Source: Pasteurellaceae bacterium
GTDB lineage: Bacteria > Pseudomonadota > Gammaproteobacteria > Enterobacterales > Pasteurellaceae
Length of the DNA stretch: 64,000 nucleotides
Assembly (NCBI GenBank): GCA_900756155.1
Contig: CAAEJV010000033.1
Location: 62,001-126,000, forward strand
Direction of reading: 5' to 3'
Under the pieces are notes generated by a model, which was not told the origin of the DNA, searched no databases, and worked only from the letters and a program-made list of their open reading frames with translations. The stretch's first letter is position 1; every line of letters begins with the position of its first letter. Position numbers and translations under genes: made by a program. Positions 43,279 to 52,332 of the stretch are shown one piece after another.

Positions 43279-44175
43279 TTAAATAGAATTACATTTATAT
43301 CTTTCCCAGTCAGGCTTATATATTTCATAAGTTCTAATCCTAAATGGATGGTTATTGTCGATCTTTCCAAAATTTACAAAAAAATCAAATTTTTCTTTAA
43401 ATCCTTCAGGTATATCTAATTTGTTTTTATCAATACTAATTTCATCATTATTTTTGCTTTTGCTAATATAGATAAATGATTTGCCCGAAAGTCTATCTAT
43501 TTCTTTTGATTGGGTAAGGTTTTGACATCTCCCATTATTTTTATCAAATGTTAATAAATCAAAATATTTTGAAATTAAATAAACCTTTGTTTTAAGCAAG
43601 GAAATTTTAGTCTCTGGCTCCTGATAAGATAGATACGAGAAACTTTCATTTTTTATAATTTGTGTAGGAAATAGACTTATGTATAAGCTATAAAGAGCAA
43701 ACAAAGAAATAAATGGATAAAAGACGTTCATTAGCTTAATGGTCATTTCTTCACAGCTCTCTTTTATTCCTAATTTATATCTATCATATAATACTGGTAA
43801 TAGGTCAAGGCCACAGAATAGAGCCTGAATTGAAAAGATAATCCCTAAAAAATATAAAACGTATTCATAGATAAGTAGTATAGTTAGGGCTTTTTGGGTT
43901 TTTGGAAATAACTCTGGTTCATAACCTAATACTTCTTGTATTAGGTTATCTGAACTAGATGTAAGAGCAAAATAAGAAATAAAAAATACTGCAACTGCGG
44001 AACCGTATAAGGTCGCCCACATAAATCTGTTTTCTTTATAATAAATAGATAATATTTCAAACACTACTACAACCAATGTCCCTATAAACAAATAAATAGG
44101 CTCATTATTAAAAAAGCCGCCAAGTATTATCATAAGCCCTAACGCTTGGGTAATACATCGTAAATATTTATCCAT
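43279..44175 (-). CDS. Unrecognised membrane protein inserted in the ilv operon
   Basis: A 298-residue protein with about five hydrophobic spans (near 8-22, 27-45, 52-71, 96-122 and 148-170), then a soluble tail of about 125 residues. The positive-inside pattern of the loops puts the tail in the periplasm, where its two cysteines (Cys217, Cys295) could pair. No family recognised. Its ATG overlaps the ilvM stop codon by one base (TAATG) and it ends 18 bp before ilvD, so it is translated with ilvM inside the ilvG-M-D operon. Its AT-rich, Lys/Asn/Tyr/Ile-rich coding differs from the flanking ilv genes, which suggests acquisition. A link to branched-chain amino acid synthesis is not shown. Confidence 0.78.
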   Translation of the reverse strand: MDKYLRCITQALGLMIILGGFFNNEPIYLFIGTLVVVVFEILSIYYKENRFMWATLYGSAVAVFFISYFALTSSSDNLIQEVLGYEPELFPKTQKALTILLIYEYVLYFLGIIFSIQALFCGLDLLPVLYDRYKLGIKESCEEMTIKLMNVFYPFISLFALYSLYISLFPTQIIKNESFSYLSYQEPETKISLLKTKVYLISKYFDLLTFDKNNGRCQNLTQSKEIDRLSGKSFIYISKSKNNDEISIDKNKLDIPEGFKEKFDFFVNFGKIDNNHPFRIRTYEIYKPDWERYKCNSI

Positions 44176-44405
44176 TAGTTTAATACTCTATCTATATTGA
44201 AGATATCAGGCAACTTCTCCAACTGACTCACCAACAACACCAAAGTGCGGTCGGATTTTACAGTGAATTTTAACCGCACTTTGTCGTCAATCAGTGCCAT
44301 TTCCATTTTTGTCACGGTGAAGCCGCGGTGGCGGATCACACGCAAAATGCGTTCCAGTACTTCGGGGCGGTGTTGAGCGATCAAGTCAAAAGTATATTGG
44401 TTCAT
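44175..44405 (-). CDS. ilvM: Acetolactate synthase II small subunit
   Basis: A 76-residue ACT-domain regulatory subunit, starting MNQYTFDLIAQHRPEVLERILRV. The start at 44405 lies one base after the ilvG stop, with GGAGG nine bases upstream; upstream extension in this frame would overlap ilvG. Two opposed uptake signals (44243 and 44273) lie in this short gene. Confidence 0.92.
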   Translation of the reverse strand: MNQYTFDLIAQHRPEVLERILRVIRHRGFTVTKMEMALIDDKVRLKFTVKSDRTLVLLVSQLEKLPDIFNIDRVLN

Positions 44406-44406
44406 C

Positions 44407-46062
44407 TTAAATTTCCTCCAGCATATCCGTGTTGCATGCACCCGGCGGCACTAATGGCCATACACATTCTTCAGGTGGAATGCATACTTGCAATAAATAG
44501 GCCGTTTCACTATTTAATAAACGATTAAGTGCCGCATCTACATCATCAGCGCGCTCAATGCGTTCAGCTGGAATATCAAAGGCTTTCGCTAACATCACGA
44601 AATCAGGGTTATCTTCTAGAATGGTTTCTGAACGGCGTTTATTCCAGAAAAGGTCTTGCCATTGACGCACCATACCAAGACGTTGGTTATCTAACAGCAA
44701 AATTTTTACTGGCAATTTACCGCGTTTGATTGAACCTAATTCTTGGATATTCATCATCAATGAACCATCGCCTGTTACCAAAATCACTTCATCATGAGGA
44801 CGTGCTTTTTTCGCACCTACCGCTGCAGGTAAACCAAATCCCATGGTGCCGAAGCCCGCAGAGGTAATATAGTTTTCTGGTGCGAAATGGCGCATATGTT
44901 GCGCAGACCACATTTGGTGTTGGCCCACATCAGTACAAATCACGGCATTTTGAGGTTTACGCTGTGAAAGTGTGTTGAGCAATGACCAAGGGTCAATAGG
45001 TCGGTTGCCTGCATTGTCGATATAAGTGAAGTCGAGTTTGGCTTTCAGCGCTTGAATATGCGCACGCCAATCATCAATCGCAAGCGGGATACTTAAAGCC
45101 TCTAAAGCTTGAATTAAATCACCTTGAAGGGCAACATTTGCCACACGGAGTTTGTTGATTTCTGCCGCATCAATATCACAATGAATGACTTTAGCTTGTG
45201 GCGCAAAACTGTCTAATTTACCTGTCACGCGGTCGTCAAAACGTGCACCGCACACTAACAATAAATCACATTCGTGCACGGCAATGTTTGCTGGTCTTGT
45301 GCCGTGCATACCAATCATGCCCATATAAACGGGATCTGTCGGGTCAATTGAGCCTAAACCTTTTAATGTCGAAACAGACGGCATTTTGGTAATTTGTAGG
45401 AATTTTCTGACCGCTTGCGTTGCGTTTGCCATACCTACGCCACCACCAACATAAAGCACGGGTTTTTTCGCTTGAGACAATAACGCTTTTGCTTCCGCTA
45501 ATTTTAATTCTGAAAGTACGGTCGGTTTTACGACAGGTTTTACAATGGGTTTGATATGTTCTGGTACATCGCCAACTTGGATGTTACGAGGCACATCAAT
45601 TAACACAGGGCCAGGTCTGCCAGTTTGTGCAATTTGGAAAGCAGAGGCAATAATTTCGGGGAGTTCTTCAATGGATTGCACAATGTAGCTGTGTTTGGTG
45701 CAAGCAAGAGATAAACCTAAAACATCGGCTTCTTGGAAAGCATCGGTACCGATAAGAGGGGCAGCCACTTGACCAGTAAATGCCACGATTGGCACAGAAT
45801 CAGCAAAGGCATCGCCTAAACCGGTAATTAAATTGGTTGCACCCGGACCAGAGGTTGCCACACAAACGCCGACTTTGCCTGTAGAGCGCGCATAACCAAT
45901 CGCGGCTATTGCAGCACCTTGTTCATTACGACAAAGGAGATGGTCAAGACCTGAGTCATAGATGGCATCATAGGTTGGCATGATTGCCCCGCCTGGGTAG
46001 CCGAAAAGATCGGTTACGCCATGCGCTTTTAAACATTGGATAATGAGTTGTGCGCCTGTCAT
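44407..46062 (-). CDS. ilvG: Acetolactate synthase II large subunit
   Basis: ThDP- and FAD-dependent enzyme of 551 residues that condenses pyruvate with pyruvate or 2-oxobutyrate. Seen: FGYPGGAIMPTYDA, the catalytic Glu in LCRNEQGAAIAAIGYA, and the ThDP motif GDGSLMMNIQELGSIKRGKLPVKILLLDN (GDG and N as key residues). Intact, unlike the frameshifted E. coli K-12 gene. GGGAAG precedes the ATG; a TACAAT -10-like box lies at 46122-46117. No ilvL-type leader peptide with a branched-chain codon run was found upstream. Confidence 0.95.
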   Translation of the reverse strand: MTGAQLIIQCLKAHGVTDLFGYPGGAIMPTYDAIYDSGLDHLLCRNEQGAAIAAIGYARSTGKVGVCVATSGPGATNLITGLGDAFADSVPIVAFTGQVAAPLIGTDAFQEADVLGLSLACTKHSYIVQSIEELPEIIASAFQIAQTGRPGPVLIDVPRNIQVGDVPEHIKPIVKPVVKPTVLSELKLAEAKALLSQAKKPVLYVGGGVGMANATQAVRKFLQITKMPSVSTLKGLGSIDPTDPVYMGMIGMHGTRPANIAVHECDLLLVCGARFDDRVTGKLDSFAPQAKVIHCDIDAAEINKLRVANVALQGDLIQALEALSIPLAIDDWRAHIQALKAKLDFTYIDNAGNRPIDPWSLLNTLSQRKPQNAVICTDVGQHQMWSAQHMRHFAPENYITSAGFGTMGFGLPAAVGAKKARPHDEVILVTGDGSLMMNIQELGSIKRGKLPVKILLLDNQRLGMVRQWQDLFWNKRRSETILEDNPDFVMLAKAFDIPAERIERADDVDAALNRLLNSETAYLLQVCIPPEECVWPLVPPGACNTDMLEEI

Positions 46063-46169
46063 GTTGCTTCCCGTTTTTATGATTATTGAATAATTTTATA
46101 AACACTGAAGTTCAGCATTGTAGCGGAATTTTTCGCCTTTGGTTAGGTTTTCGCGAAAAAACCAATGAA

Positions 46170-46201
46170 AAAAACACGATAACAAACATTATCGTGTTTT
46201 T
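46170..46201 (-). terminator. Terminator after the YebE-like gene
   Basis: Stem AAAACACGATAA / TTATCGTGTTTT with a short loop, followed on the minus strand by TT and an A/T-rich tail. It separates the YebE-like gene from ilvG. Confidence 0.85.
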
Positions 46202-46247
46202 GAATGAAAAGTGCGGTCAGAAAACATGATGTTTTCTTTGCATAAAA

Positions 46248-46886
46248 TTAGAAGCCTGCTTGTTTTTCTAATTGTTCCACAAGTGCATCGTCTAAGCCTA
46301 ACGCTTTTGCTAAGTCTGCTAAGAAAATGATTTCTTTGCGAGATAAATCTTTGCTTACTAAACGAGCCGCTAAGTACACATTGCTTGCAAGTGCAGTATC
46401 GTTACCTACAAGACGTGCAATTTCATTGATAGAAATTGGATTTTGGATTTCTTGTGCAAGCCATTGTGCTAATTCAGGGTTGTTACCTGCTTCGTTTGCA
46501 ATAGTTTGTTTTTCATCTTCAGTAATTTCACCATCTGCTGCCGCTGCGGCGATCATGGTGCGTAAAATTAATTCACCCGCATCAACATGGCTTGATGAAT
46601 TTAATACATCAAACGCATTTTCTGAGATGTTTGGTTGGCTGCTTTGTTGGGATTTTTGATAGTTTTGGTAAGCTTGATAAGCAAGGTTACCTAAAACGGC
46701 AAGTGAGCCTAATTTTGCTAAGCTTGCACCACCGCTACGGCCTAAAATCATCGATAAGATACCGCCTAACGCTGCACCACCACCTACTTTTGTAATAGAG
46801 TCGATAGTTTGGTTGCCGGTTTCAAGTTTGCTTGCAGAGTTTTTAGCGACATTTAAAACTTGATTTAAAATGCTGTTGATATCCAT
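46248..46886 (-). CDS. YebE-like DUF533/TerB-fold protein
   Basis: A 212-residue protein. The N-terminal 80 residues contain a Gly/Ala-rich hydrophobic stretch (VGGGAALGGILSMILG), followed by a Gln/Ser-rich linker. The C-terminal 110 residues are a TerB-like helical domain (MIAAAAADGEITEDEKQTI with its acidic loop). The family is annotated as inner-membrane associated DUF533 (E. coli YebE); the function is not established. Stands alone with its own terminator. Confidence 0.82.
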   Translation of the reverse strand: MDINSILNQVLNVAKNSASKLETGNQTIDSITKVGGGAALGGILSMILGRSGGASLAKLGSLAVLGNLAYQAYQNYQKSQQSSQPNISENAFDVLNSSSHVDAGELILRTMIAAAAADGEITEDEKQTIANEAGNNPELAQWLAQEIQNPISINEIARLVGNDTALASNVYLAARLVSKDLSRKEIIFLADLAKALGLDDALVEQLEKQAGF

Positions 46887-47045
46887 AAATGTTTCCTTTT
46901 GGTTGTTAATAGAGATTAAATTTGACCTTTAGACAGTAAATTTTAAAAAAAATTCACTATTTTTAACCGCTCTTTTAACCAAGTCCTTGACTCGGTTTTA
47001 GAATTCATTATATTGAAATCTTTCTTCATTAAAAAGGAACTTAAT

Positions 47046-48560
47046 ATGACGCAGTCAAACGCAAAGCGTGAGACCTTCTCTGGTCGGAAAGCATTTATTA
47101 TGGCGGCAATTGGATCCGCTGTTGGTTTAGGAAACATTTGGCGTTTCCCTTACACCACTTATGAAAACGGGGGCGGTGCATTTATTATCCCTTATCTTAT
47201 TGCACTTTTAACCGCTGGTATTCCATTGCTTTTCTTAGATTACGCAATCGGTCATCGCCATCGTGGTGGTGCACCACTTTCTTATCGTCGTTTTAACCCG
47301 CACTTTGAAGTGTTTGGTTGGTGGCAGGTGATGGTGAACGTTATCATCGGTCTTTACTACGCAGTAGTATTAGGTTGGGCGGCAAGCTACACCTACTTCT
47401 CACTTAATTCTGCCTGGGGAGATAAACCAATTGATTTCTTCCTACACGAATTCTTAAAAATGGGCGATATCGCTAATGGTGTGAGCTTTGAGTTTGTTGG
47501 CATGGTGACAGGCCCGTTAATCGCAGTATGGTTAGTCGCATTAGGCGTACTTTCTTTAGGTATTAAAAAAGGGATTTCTAAATCTTCAGACATCTTAATG
47601 CCTGTTTTAGTGGTGATGTTTGTGGCGTTGGTTGTTTATTCTTTATTCCTACCGGGTGCAGAAAAAGGCTTGAATGCGTTATTTACCCCAGACTGGTCTA
47701 AATTGTCTAACCCAAGTGTGTGGATTGCGGCTTACGGTCAAATCTTCTTCTCTCTTTCTATTTGTTTCGGGATTATGATCACTTATGCGTCTTACCTGAA
47801 AAAAGATTCTGATTTAACAGGAAGTGGTTTAGTTGTTGGCTTTGCGAACTCAAGCTTTGAAGTGCTTGCAGGTATCGGTGTATTTGCAGCATTAGGCTTT
47901 ATCGCAGCAGCACAAGGCGTTGAAGTGAGTGAGGTGGCAAAAGGCGGTATTGGTTTAGCCTTCTTTGCATTCCCAACCATCATTAATAAAGCACCATTTG
48001 GTGAAGTGTTAGGGGTATTGTTCTTCGGTTCATTAACCTTTGCGGCATTAACTTCATTTATCTCTGTTATTGAAGTAATCATTTCAGCTATTCAAGATAA
48101 GCTCCGTTTACGCCGAGCAAAAGCGACCTTTATTGTGGGTTTACCAATGATGGTGGTGTCAGTAATTTTATTCGGTACCACAACAGGCCTACCAATGCTT
48201 GATGTGTTGGATAAATTCGTAAACTACTTTGGTATTGTAGCGGTAGCATTTGTTTCATTAATTGTGATTGTAGCAAATGAAAAACTTGGCTTATTAGGTA
48301 AGCACTTAAATGAAAGCTCTTCATTCAAAGTCGGTTTCCTATGGCGTTTATGCATTGTAATCACCACGGGTATTCTTGCCTTTATGTTATTGAGTGAAGG
48401 TGCGAAGGTATTTACAGAAGGTTATGAAGGTTATCCAAGTTGGTTCGTAAATACCTTTGGTTGGGGTATGGCAATTTTGCTTGTAGTCGTTTCGTTCATT
48501 CTTTCTCGTTTAAAATGGAAAAATGAAGAGAACCTCAATCTTGAAGAAAAAGGAGAATAA
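47046..48560 (+). CDS. Sodium-dependent amino-acid transporter (NSS family)
   Basis: A 504-residue permease with about 12 spans. The family signature AAIGSAVGLGNIWRFPYTTYENGGGAF (key residues G, N, W, R, F, P) opens span 1, and SLSICFGIMITYASY is the span 6 region. The start at 47046 has AAAAAGGAAC upstream and gives the family N-terminus (KRETFSGRKAF). A 32-residue MetS partner follows after 2 bp, as in the methionine/alanine import subgroup; methionine or alanine is therefore a reasonable substrate guess. Confidence 0.9.
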   Translation: MTQSNAKRETFSGRKAFIMAAIGSAVGLGNIWRFPYTTYENGGGAFIIPYLIALLTAGIPLLFLDYAIGHRHRGGAPLSYRRFNPHFEVFGWWQVMVNVIIGLYYAVVLGWAASYTYFSLNSAWGDKPIDFFLHEFLKMGDIANGVSFEFVGMVTGPLIAVWLVALGVLSLGIKKGISKSSDILMPVLVVMFVALVVYSLFLPGAEKGLNALFTPDWSKLSNPSVWIAAYGQIFFSLSICFGIMITYASYLKKDSDLTGSGLVVGFANSSFEVLAGIGVFAALGFIAAAQGVEVSEVAKGGIGLAFFAFPTIINKAPFGEVLGVLFFGSLTFAALTSFISVIEVIISAIQDKLRLRRAKATFIVGLPMMVVSVILFGTTTGLPMLDVLDKFVNYFGIVAVAFVSLIVIVANEKLGLLGKHLNESSSFKVGFLWRLCIVITTGILAFMLLSEGAKVFTEGYEGYPSWFVNTFGWGMAILLVVVSFILSRLKWKNEENLNLEEKGE

Positions 48561-48562
48561 AG

Positions 48563-48661
48563 ATGACAGGTATTGCACTTACAATGATGATTGTGTCGCT
48601 TTTGATTATTTGGGGCGGCTTGATCTTTGCTTTAATCAGACTTCCAAAAGAAGAAAAATAA
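48563..48661 (+). CDS. MetS-type small subunit of the NSS transporter
   Basis: A 32-residue protein, MTGIALTMMIVSLLIIWGG followed by LIFALIRLPKEEK: one membrane span and a charged tail, the pattern of the MetS family (methionine/alanine import NSS small subunit). AGGAG lies six bases before the ATG, and the start is 2 bp after the stop of the transporter gene. The WGG within the span is typical of the family. Confidence 0.85.
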   Translation: MTGIALTMMIVSLLIIWGGLIFALIRLPKEEK

Positions 48662-48692
48662 GGTCAAAATTGACCGCACTTTGAAATAAGTA

Positions 48693-48718
48693 GGGCGTGC
48701 TGAGCACGCCCTTTTTTT
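48693..48718. terminator. Terminator between metS-like gene and cpdB
   Basis: Stem GGGCGTGC / GCACGCCC with a TGA loop (48693-48711) and seven T after it, between convergent genes. Confidence 0.92.
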
Positions 48719-48719
48719 G

Positions 48720-50693
48720 TTATTTCGATAAATCGATTTGATATACCGCAAAGCCAACTTCATCGGTGCCGACTTTTTTCATTGGATATTGTGCATTGTC
48801 TTGAATGAATTTCGCTGCTTGTTCGCTTGGCGAGGTTTCAAAACGCACGTCTAATTTATCGTTACCTTTAATCGGTGCAAAACGCCAGTTTTTATCCGCA
48901 CTTGGGTTTACATGGCCATGTTTTTCGCTTTCTGCTTTGATGTAATCCGCAAGGATTTGGCGGTTTTCATCAGGAGAAGCGTAAACAATGTGTGCATCGC
49001 CTGTGCCTGGGAATTTATTACCGTAAGCACGATAGTTATTAGTCGCAATTAAAAATTCTGCTTTTGGATCAACCGGTTTACCTTGGTAAGTTAAATTCAC
49101 CACACGGTGTGAATTCGGGTTAATCAATTTGCATTCACCGTCATAACGCGCTGGTTGAGTAAGGTCGAATTCATAATTTACGCCGTCAATCACATCGTAG
49201 TTATAAGTACGGAAACCTTCCCAATCAAGTAAAGATTGTGGTTTGTCGCTGGTAGGGTCGATTTGTTTAAACATACCTGCACTACATTCTAACCATTCTT
49301 TCAATTCTTCACCGGTTGCTTTCACCACAACTAACGTATTTGGATAGAGGTATAAGTCTGCTGCGTTACGGAAGGTTAATTCACCTTTGTTCACTTCTGT
49401 ATAGCCAGTAGGGTCATTTTTACGGCCACCTGCTTTAAATGGTGCGCCTGCACTTAAAATTGGTAAGCCTGCCATTGCTGCAACACTTGGTGCTACTTTT
49501 TCAACGTAAGCTTTTTGTGCTTGGTTCACAATTTGAATGGTTGGGTCATCTTGCACTAGGGCTAAGTAGCTATACATGTTATCTGTCGCTTTACCGATTG
49601 GCTGTGCCACAAATTCACGGGTTGCTTCATGCACAGGCTTTAAAAGTGCGGTCAATTCTGCATCACTTTCTGTGGTCGCTTTTTTGTTTTCTGCATCGTA
49701 AATTGGACGAAGTGCTGCTTTACCATCAGCCACTAACCATTTGCCGTTGTGTTGAGCAAGAGTTAAGTCGATTACACTGATGTTATTTGCCCAGTAGCCT
49801 GCCATACTTTCAGGAACACCTTTCACGGTACCTTTAGCAATATCTGCATTTGGTGATTTGGCGAACTCTTTATTCGGGAATAAACGGTGAGAGTGACCGA
49901 AAACAATAGCATCAATGTGTGGTACATCAGCAAGGTAGAATGCTGAGTTTTCTGCACCTTCTTGATATGGTTCGTCAGATGGGCCTGTGTGCGCAAGAGC
50001 AACGATAATATCTGCACCTTTTTGTTTCATTTCTGGCACATATTTTTGTGCGGTTTTCACGATATCGCGCGTTTCAACTTTGCCTTGTAAATTTGCTTTA
50101 TCCCACACCATAATTTGTGGTGGCACAAAACCGATATAACCGATGTTTAGTTTGTGCTTTTTACCTTGGCTATCCACCACTTCTTTGGTTTGAATCACAT
50201 AAGGGGTGAAATAGGGCTCTTCAGTACCGACTTTCACTACGTTGGCATTGATGATTGGGAATTTTGCTTGTTTAATCGCATCCGCTAAATAATCTAAGCC
50301 ATAGTTAAACTCATGGTTACCTAATGTCCCTACTTCATAGTGCATTGCATTTAAACAATCTACGGCTGGGTTTGATTTACCTTCTTTATAACCTTTAGCT
50401 GCTTGATAGTCAGCGATTGGGTTACCTTGGATTAAGTCGCCGTTATCAACTAAAACGCTGTTTTTCACCTCTTGACGAGCTTGACGAATCAAACTGGCTG
50501 CACGGGTAAAACCGAATTTCTCAGTCGGTGCATCTTTGTAGTAATCGAAGTCAGTTAAAAAACTGTGAATATCGGTTGTTGCCACAATACGTAAATCGAC
50601 TTGCGTGTCACCTTTCGCAAAAGCAAAACGGCTCGCACTTAACGCTAAAATGCTGCTTGCGCCAAGTTGGATGAAATTTCTTCTGTTGATCAT
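48720..50693 (-). CDS. cpdB: 2',3'-cyclic-nucleotide 2'-phosphodiesterase/3'-nucleotidase
   Basis: A 657-residue periplasmic enzyme of the 5'-nucleotidase superfamily. The N-terminal RRNFIQLGASSILALSA is a twin-arginine-like signal peptide. The metallophosphatase motifs are DLRIVATTDIHSF, VDNGDLIQGN, GTLGNHEFNYG and FGHSHRLF; the C-terminal nucleotide-binding domain follows. It serves in salvage of extracellular nucleotides. A perfect CRP site lies 86-101 bp upstream of the start codon. Uptake signal at 49644-49652. Confidence 0.93.
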   Translation of the reverse strand: MINRRNFIQLGASSILALSASRFAFAKGDTQVDLRIVATTDIHSFLTDFDYYKDAPTEKFGFTRAASLIRQARQEVKNSVLVDNGDLIQGNPIADYQAAKGYKEGKSNPAVDCLNAMHYEVGTLGNHEFNYGLDYLADAIKQAKFPIINANVVKVGTEEPYFTPYVIQTKEVVDSQGKKHKLNIGYIGFVPPQIMVWDKANLQGKVETRDIVKTAQKYVPEMKQKGADIIVALAHTGPSDEPYQEGAENSAFYLADVPHIDAIVFGHSHRLFPNKEFAKSPNADIAKGTVKGVPESMAGYWANNISVIDLTLAQHNGKWLVADGKAALRPIYDAENKKATTESDAELTALLKPVHEATREFVAQPIGKATDNMYSYLALVQDDPTIQIVNQAQKAYVEKVAPSVAAMAGLPILSAGAPFKAGGRKNDPTGYTEVNKGELTFRNAADLYLYPNTLVVVKATGEELKEWLECSAGMFKQIDPTSDKPQSLLDWEGFRTYNYDVIDGVNYEFDLTQPARYDGECKLINPNSHRVVNLTYQGKPVDPKAEFLIATNNYRAYGNKFPGTGDAHIVYASPDENRQILADYIKAESEKHGHVNPSADKNWRFAPIKGNDKLDVRFETSPSEQAAKFIQDNAQYPMKKVGTDEVGFAVYQIDLSK

Positions 50694-50778
50694 ATGAGCT
50701 CCTGTTGTGTAAGAATCGGCAAGATTTTAAAGCTCTTTTATATATAAAGAAAGCGCAATATAAAGTTATGAAATGAAG

Positions 50779-50794
50779 TGTGATATGCATCACA
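50779..50794. promoter_or_regulatory. CRP-cAMP binding site between cpdB and arcB
   Basis: TGTGATATGCATCACA matches the TGTGA-N6-TCACA consensus perfectly and is itself a palindrome apart from one central pair. It is in the divergent gap and could activate cpdB, arcB or both. Confidence 0.8.
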
Positions 50795-50922
50795 AAATAA
50801 GGGATTGAATTTGGTTGCAAAACTTTACGTTTGGGACAAAAATAGGGTATCCAATCCGCTAAAAATCACTTCATTCACAGTAAGGTAGCTATTTATTGAT
50901 GGCATCCGATAAGGAGATCGCT

Positions 50923-51927
50923 ATGGCTTTTAATCTTAAAAATAGACATCTATTGAGTCTTGTTCATCATTCAGAACGCGAAATTAATTATTTGTTAGAT
51001 TTATCCCGTGATTTGAAACGAGCTAAATATGCAGGGACAGAGCAGCAACAACTTAAAGGTAAAAATATTGCACTCATTTTTGAAAAAACCTCAACTCGTA
51101 CTCGTTGTGCTTTTGAAGTAGCTGCTTATGATCAAGGCGCTAGAGTGACTTACATTGATCCAAATTCATCTCAGATTGGACATAAAGAAAGCATGAAGGA
51201 TACAGCTCGAGTTCTTGGGAGAATGTATGATGCGATTGAATATCGGGGCTTTAAACAAAGTACCGTGCAAGAACTTGCGGATTATGCAGGTGTGCCGGTG
51301 TTTAATGGTTTAACGGATGAGTTTCATCCTACACAAATGCTCGCGGATGTTCTCACGATGATTGAACATTGTGACAAGCCACTTCGTCAAATTAGTTATG
51401 TGTATATTGGTGATGCACGTAATAACATGGGGAATTCTCTTTTACTAATTGGATCAAAATTAGGGATGGATGTGCGTATTTGTGGTCCTAAAGCCCTATT
51501 ACCAGAAGCCGGTTTTATTGAAATGTGTAAAGGTTTTGCCAAAGAAAGTGGTGCGCGGATTACTGTAACAGAAGATATCGACAAAGCCGTAAGAGGCGTT
51601 GATTTTGTGCATACCGATGTTTGGGTTTCAATGGGCGAGCCATTAGAAGCTTGGGGAGAACGTATTAAGTTATTGCTTCCTTATCAAGTAACGCCAGAAC
51701 TCATGAAGCATACGGGTAATCCAAAAGTAAAATTCATGCACTGTTTACCTGCATTCCATAATAGTGAAACCAAAGTGGGTCGCCAAATTGCAGAAAAATA
51801 CCCTGAATTAGCAAATGGCATTGAAGTGACTGAAGAGGTATTTGAGTCTCCGATGAATATTGCATTCGAACAAGCAGAAAACCGTATGCATACGATTAAA
51901 GCAGTCATGGTTGCGAGTTTAGCTTAG
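50923..51927 (+). CDS. arcB: Ornithine carbamoyltransferase
   Basis: A 334-residue enzyme that interconverts ornithine plus carbamoyl phosphate and citrulline. Carbamoyl phosphate is held by EKTSTRTRCAFE and HPTQMLAD; ornithine by FMHCLPAFHNSE. It resembles the H. influenzae enzyme named ArcB. The start at 50923 (MAFNLKNRHLL) has AAGGAG seven bases upstream; an in-frame ATG at 50896 is less likely. It lies next to the speF-potE ornithine module, so it competes for the same substrate. No argininosuccinate or carbamate kinase genes are here, so direction (anabolic or catabolic) is open. Confidence 0.92.
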   Translation: MAFNLKNRHLLSLVHHSEREINYLLDLSRDLKRAKYAGTEQQQLKGKNIALIFEKTSTRTRCAFEVAAYDQGARVTYIDPNSSQIGHKESMKDTARVLGRMYDAIEYRGFKQSTVQELADYAGVPVFNGLTDEFHPTQMLADVLTMIEHCDKPLRQISYVYIGDARNNMGNSLLLIGSKLGMDVRICGPKALLPEAGFIEMCKGFAKESGARITVTEDIDKAVRGVDFVHTDVWVSMGEPLEAWGERIKLLLPYQVTPELMKHTGNPKVKFMHCLPAFHNSETKVGRQIAEKYPELANGIEVTEEVFESPMNIAFEQAENRMHTIKAVMVASLA

Positions 51928-52031
51928 GAAGTAGCTAGATAAATTGGTATATTTATTCATCATCTCATTTTAAGGATAAAATATTTCTATACTTTTGTAG
52001 TTTTATTTTTATGTAAAATTTAAATTTATTT

Positions 52032-52047
52032 TTTGATAATGATCACA
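52032..52047. promoter_or_regulatory. FNR- or CRP-like site upstream of the speF leader
   Basis: The sequence TTTGATAATGATCACA reads as an FNR box (TTGAT-AATG-ATCAC, 9 of 10) and equally as a CRP site (TTTGA-N6-TCACA, 9 of 10). It lies about 60 bases upstream of the likely transcript start. Confidence 0.45.
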
Positions 52048-52064
52048 TTTTTTGAAAAATATTA

Positions 52065-52093
52065 TTGACATAATATTTACACGAGCAGAGAAT
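52065..52093 (+). promoter_or_regulatory. Likely promoter of the speF-potE operon
   Basis: Perfect -35 TTGACA (52065-52070), a 17-base spacer and GAGAAT as a weak -10 (52088-52093). It is upstream of the leader peptide, and transcription from here would give a leader of nearly 500 bases before speF. Confidence 0.45.
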
Positions 52094-52224
52094 GTACCCA
52101 ACAAAGGTTAGTTTAGATAGAAAGAGGGACTTTTTCTATGCTACTTCGTACATATATACACAGATACGTCCATACGAAAGTATTGAGACTTTTACGGTTT
52201 AATCCGATAAAGGGTCGTTCTTTG

Positions 52225-52332
52225 ATGGCGCACATCCGTCGTACACGCCATATTATGATGCCATCGCATCGCTCTTGCTTCTCATATTCAGTATTTGCTT
52301 CTCAAAACAAACCATCCAACACGGCTCTCTAA
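52225..52332 (+). CDS. speFL: SpeFL-type ornithine-sensing leader peptide
   Basis: A 35-residue leader upstream of speF, starting MAHIRRTRHIMMPSHRSCF and ending in NTAL. It aligns with E. coli SpeFL (MPHIRRTTHIMKFAHRNSF core): HIRR, HIM and HR are all kept. In enterobacteria the nascent peptide captures ornithine in the ribosome tunnel, the ribosome stalls at the stop codon, and speF is expressed. The peptide runs about eight residues past the end of the E. coli one. The start could also be TTG at 52222, or ATG at 52138, which has AGAGGG before it and would give 64 residues. The rest of the 658-bp gap holds the hairpins listed below and the promoter listed above. Confidence 0.8.
   Translation: MAHIRRTRHIMMPSHRSCFSYSVFASQNKPSNTAL

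Noticed and set aside
46063..46247. ilvL-type attenuator before ilvG
   Set aside because: No short frame with a run of Ile/Val/Leu codons was seen on the minus strand; the only hairpin belongs to the end of the YebE-like gene.
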